DNA of 5,450 nt from Succinivibrio sp. Lineage in GTDB: Bacteria > Pseudomonadota > Gammaproteobacteria > Enterobacterales > Succinivibrionaceae. The position numbers and the translations under genes were made by a program. Shown in pieces: positions 4,618 through 5,450 of the stretch. The stretch lies in assembly GCA_017959135.1 (NCBI GenBank), contig JAGDBH010000336.1, forward strand, positions 1-5,450. Reading direction: 5' to 3'. Under the pieces are notes generated by a model that ran no database searches, was not told the DNA's origin, and saw only the letters and a program-made list of their open reading frames with translations. Position 1 is the first letter of the stretch. The number at the start of each line of letters is the position of its first letter.

Positions 4618-5450
4618 ATGGCTTTTTCTCATATTCCTGTTTTACTGAACGAAGTCTTAGATGGTCTTGATATCAAAGAGGACGGGATATATGTGGATGC
4701 TACTTTCGGCAGGGGAGGGCATTCAAGAAAGATTCTAGAAAGACTAGGCCCTTCAGGAAGACTTTACGGTCTTGACAGAGATTTAACAGCTGTTGAAGCT
4801 GCAAAAGAAATTAAAGACGAACGTTTCTGCATTACTCACAGTGCATTTTCAAATATTCTTGAAGTCTGTGAGAAGCTGGGAATTGCCGGAAAAGTAGATG
4901 GCATTCTTATGGACATTGGTGTGTCCTCTCCTCAGATTGATGATCCATCACGAGGGTTCTCCTTTGATAAGGATGGTCCTCTTGATATGAGAATGGATCA
5001 GAGTGCAAAGCTTGATGCAAAGACAATTGTTAATACCTATTCAAAACAGGATCTGGCTTATATATTCAAGGTTTACGGCGAGGAGAACTTTGCTTCTAAA
5101 GTTGCAGCTGCAATTGTAAGAGACCGTGAAAAGAAACCTTTTGAGACCACTTTGGAGCTCTCAGAGTTTATTAAGAGAGTTATCGGTGGCAAGCCAACCC
5201 CTAAACACAAGGCAACCCGCTGTTTCCAGGCATTGAGAATCGCGGTAAACGGAGAACTGGATGAGCTTAAGAAAGCGTTAGACAGCAGCCTTGATGTATT
5301 AGCAGATAATGGAAGACTGTGTGTTATCAGCTTCCATTCATTAGAAGACAGAATTGTAAAAACATTTATAAAAGATAAGTCTCAGGGCCAGAAGGTTCCT
5401 AACGGATTACCTCTGACTTTCGAAGAAACAGAAAAAATGAGACTAGCTAC
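4618..5450 (+). CDS. rsmH: 16S rRNA (cytosine(1402)-N4)-methyltransferase RsmH, 5' part (truncated by window end)
   Basis: RsmH (formerly MraW) uses S-adenosylmethionine to methylate N4 of C1402 in the decoding centre of 16S rRNA. The frame is open for 277 codons to the last base, against about 313 in E. coli, so only about the last 35-40 residues are missing. Visible motifs are the N-terminal HIPVLLNEV (5-13), the SAM-binding loop DATFGRGGHS (27-36), the acidic residue after the second strand in LDRD (52-55), DIGVSSPQ (99-106), RGFSF (112-116) with LDMRMD (122-127), RCFQALRIAVNGEL (201-214) and ISFHSLEDR (237-245). All are intact. The ATG at 4618 has GAAGG six bases upstream. It directly follows mraZ in the standard dcw order and is expected to be cotranscribed under the MraZ boxes; ftsL and ftsI would normally follow beyond the window. 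Confidence 0.97.
   Translation, partial: MAFSHIPVLLNEVLDGLDIKEDGIYVDATFGRGGHSRKILERLGPSGRLYGLDRDLTAVEAAKEIKDERFCITHSAFSNILEVCEKLGIAGKVDGILMDIGVSSPQIDDPSRGFSFDKDGPLDMRMDQSAKLDAKTIVNTYSKQDLAYIFKVYGEENFASKVAAAIVRDREKKPFETTLELSEFIKRVIGGKPTPKHKATRCFQALRIAVNGELDELKKALDSSLDVLADNGRLCVISFHSLEDRIVKTFIKDKSQGQKVPNGLPLTFEETEKMRLA

Noticed and set aside
1..5450. tRNA, rRNA, CRISPR array or insertion sequence
   Set aside because: I saw no cloverleaf, no regularly spaced identical repeats and no transposase with terminal inverted repeats.

Overview
The window reads as chromosomal DNA of a fairly low-GC gammaproteobacterium. The right end is the start of the division and cell wall (dcw) cluster, mraZ followed by rsmH, and the MraZ protein shares the gammaproteobacterial FNKFELW stretch. 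Moderate AT content and a TAXI-type binding protein would fit a gut or rumen anaerobe such as a member of the Succinivibrionaceae, but that placement is an inference that needs a similarity search.

Layout. Bases 1-658 (+) hold the 3' part of an AraC-family regulator whose reading frame enters from outside the window. Bases 662-1738 (-) hold a Fic-domain protein that converges stop-to-stop with the regulator. A 234-base divergent intergenic region follows, with a candidate fic promoter carrying a 12-bp perfect palindrome. Bases 1973-2671 (+) encode an aspartate/glutamate-racemase-family enzyme with both catalytic cysteines. A 179-base gap holds an imperfect hairpin and a small minus-strand ORF of unknown status. 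Bases 2851-3807 (+) encode a secreted TAXI-family TRAP solute-binding protein with no TRAP membrane gene in view. A gap of about 300 bases then carries a hairpin, a second bulged stem, and the mra promoter with three TGGGN MraZ boxes at exact 10-bp spacing. mraZ (4113-4595) and the 5' part of rsmH (4618 to the window end) close the window.

How the parts relate. mraZ and rsmH clearly form one transcription unit, and the box array is the classic MraZ autoregulatory operator. The racemase and the TAXI protein are codirectional, and both families commonly handle acidic amino acids, so a shared role in glutamate or aspartate use is possible but unproven. The AraC regulator and the Fic protein look like accessory genes next to the conserved dcw block. 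I see no convincing new multi-gene system. The points most worth checking are the fic promoter palindrome, the altered Fic motif, the inverted repeat joining the third MraZ box to the mraZ ribosome binding site, and the small ORF at 2653-2784.
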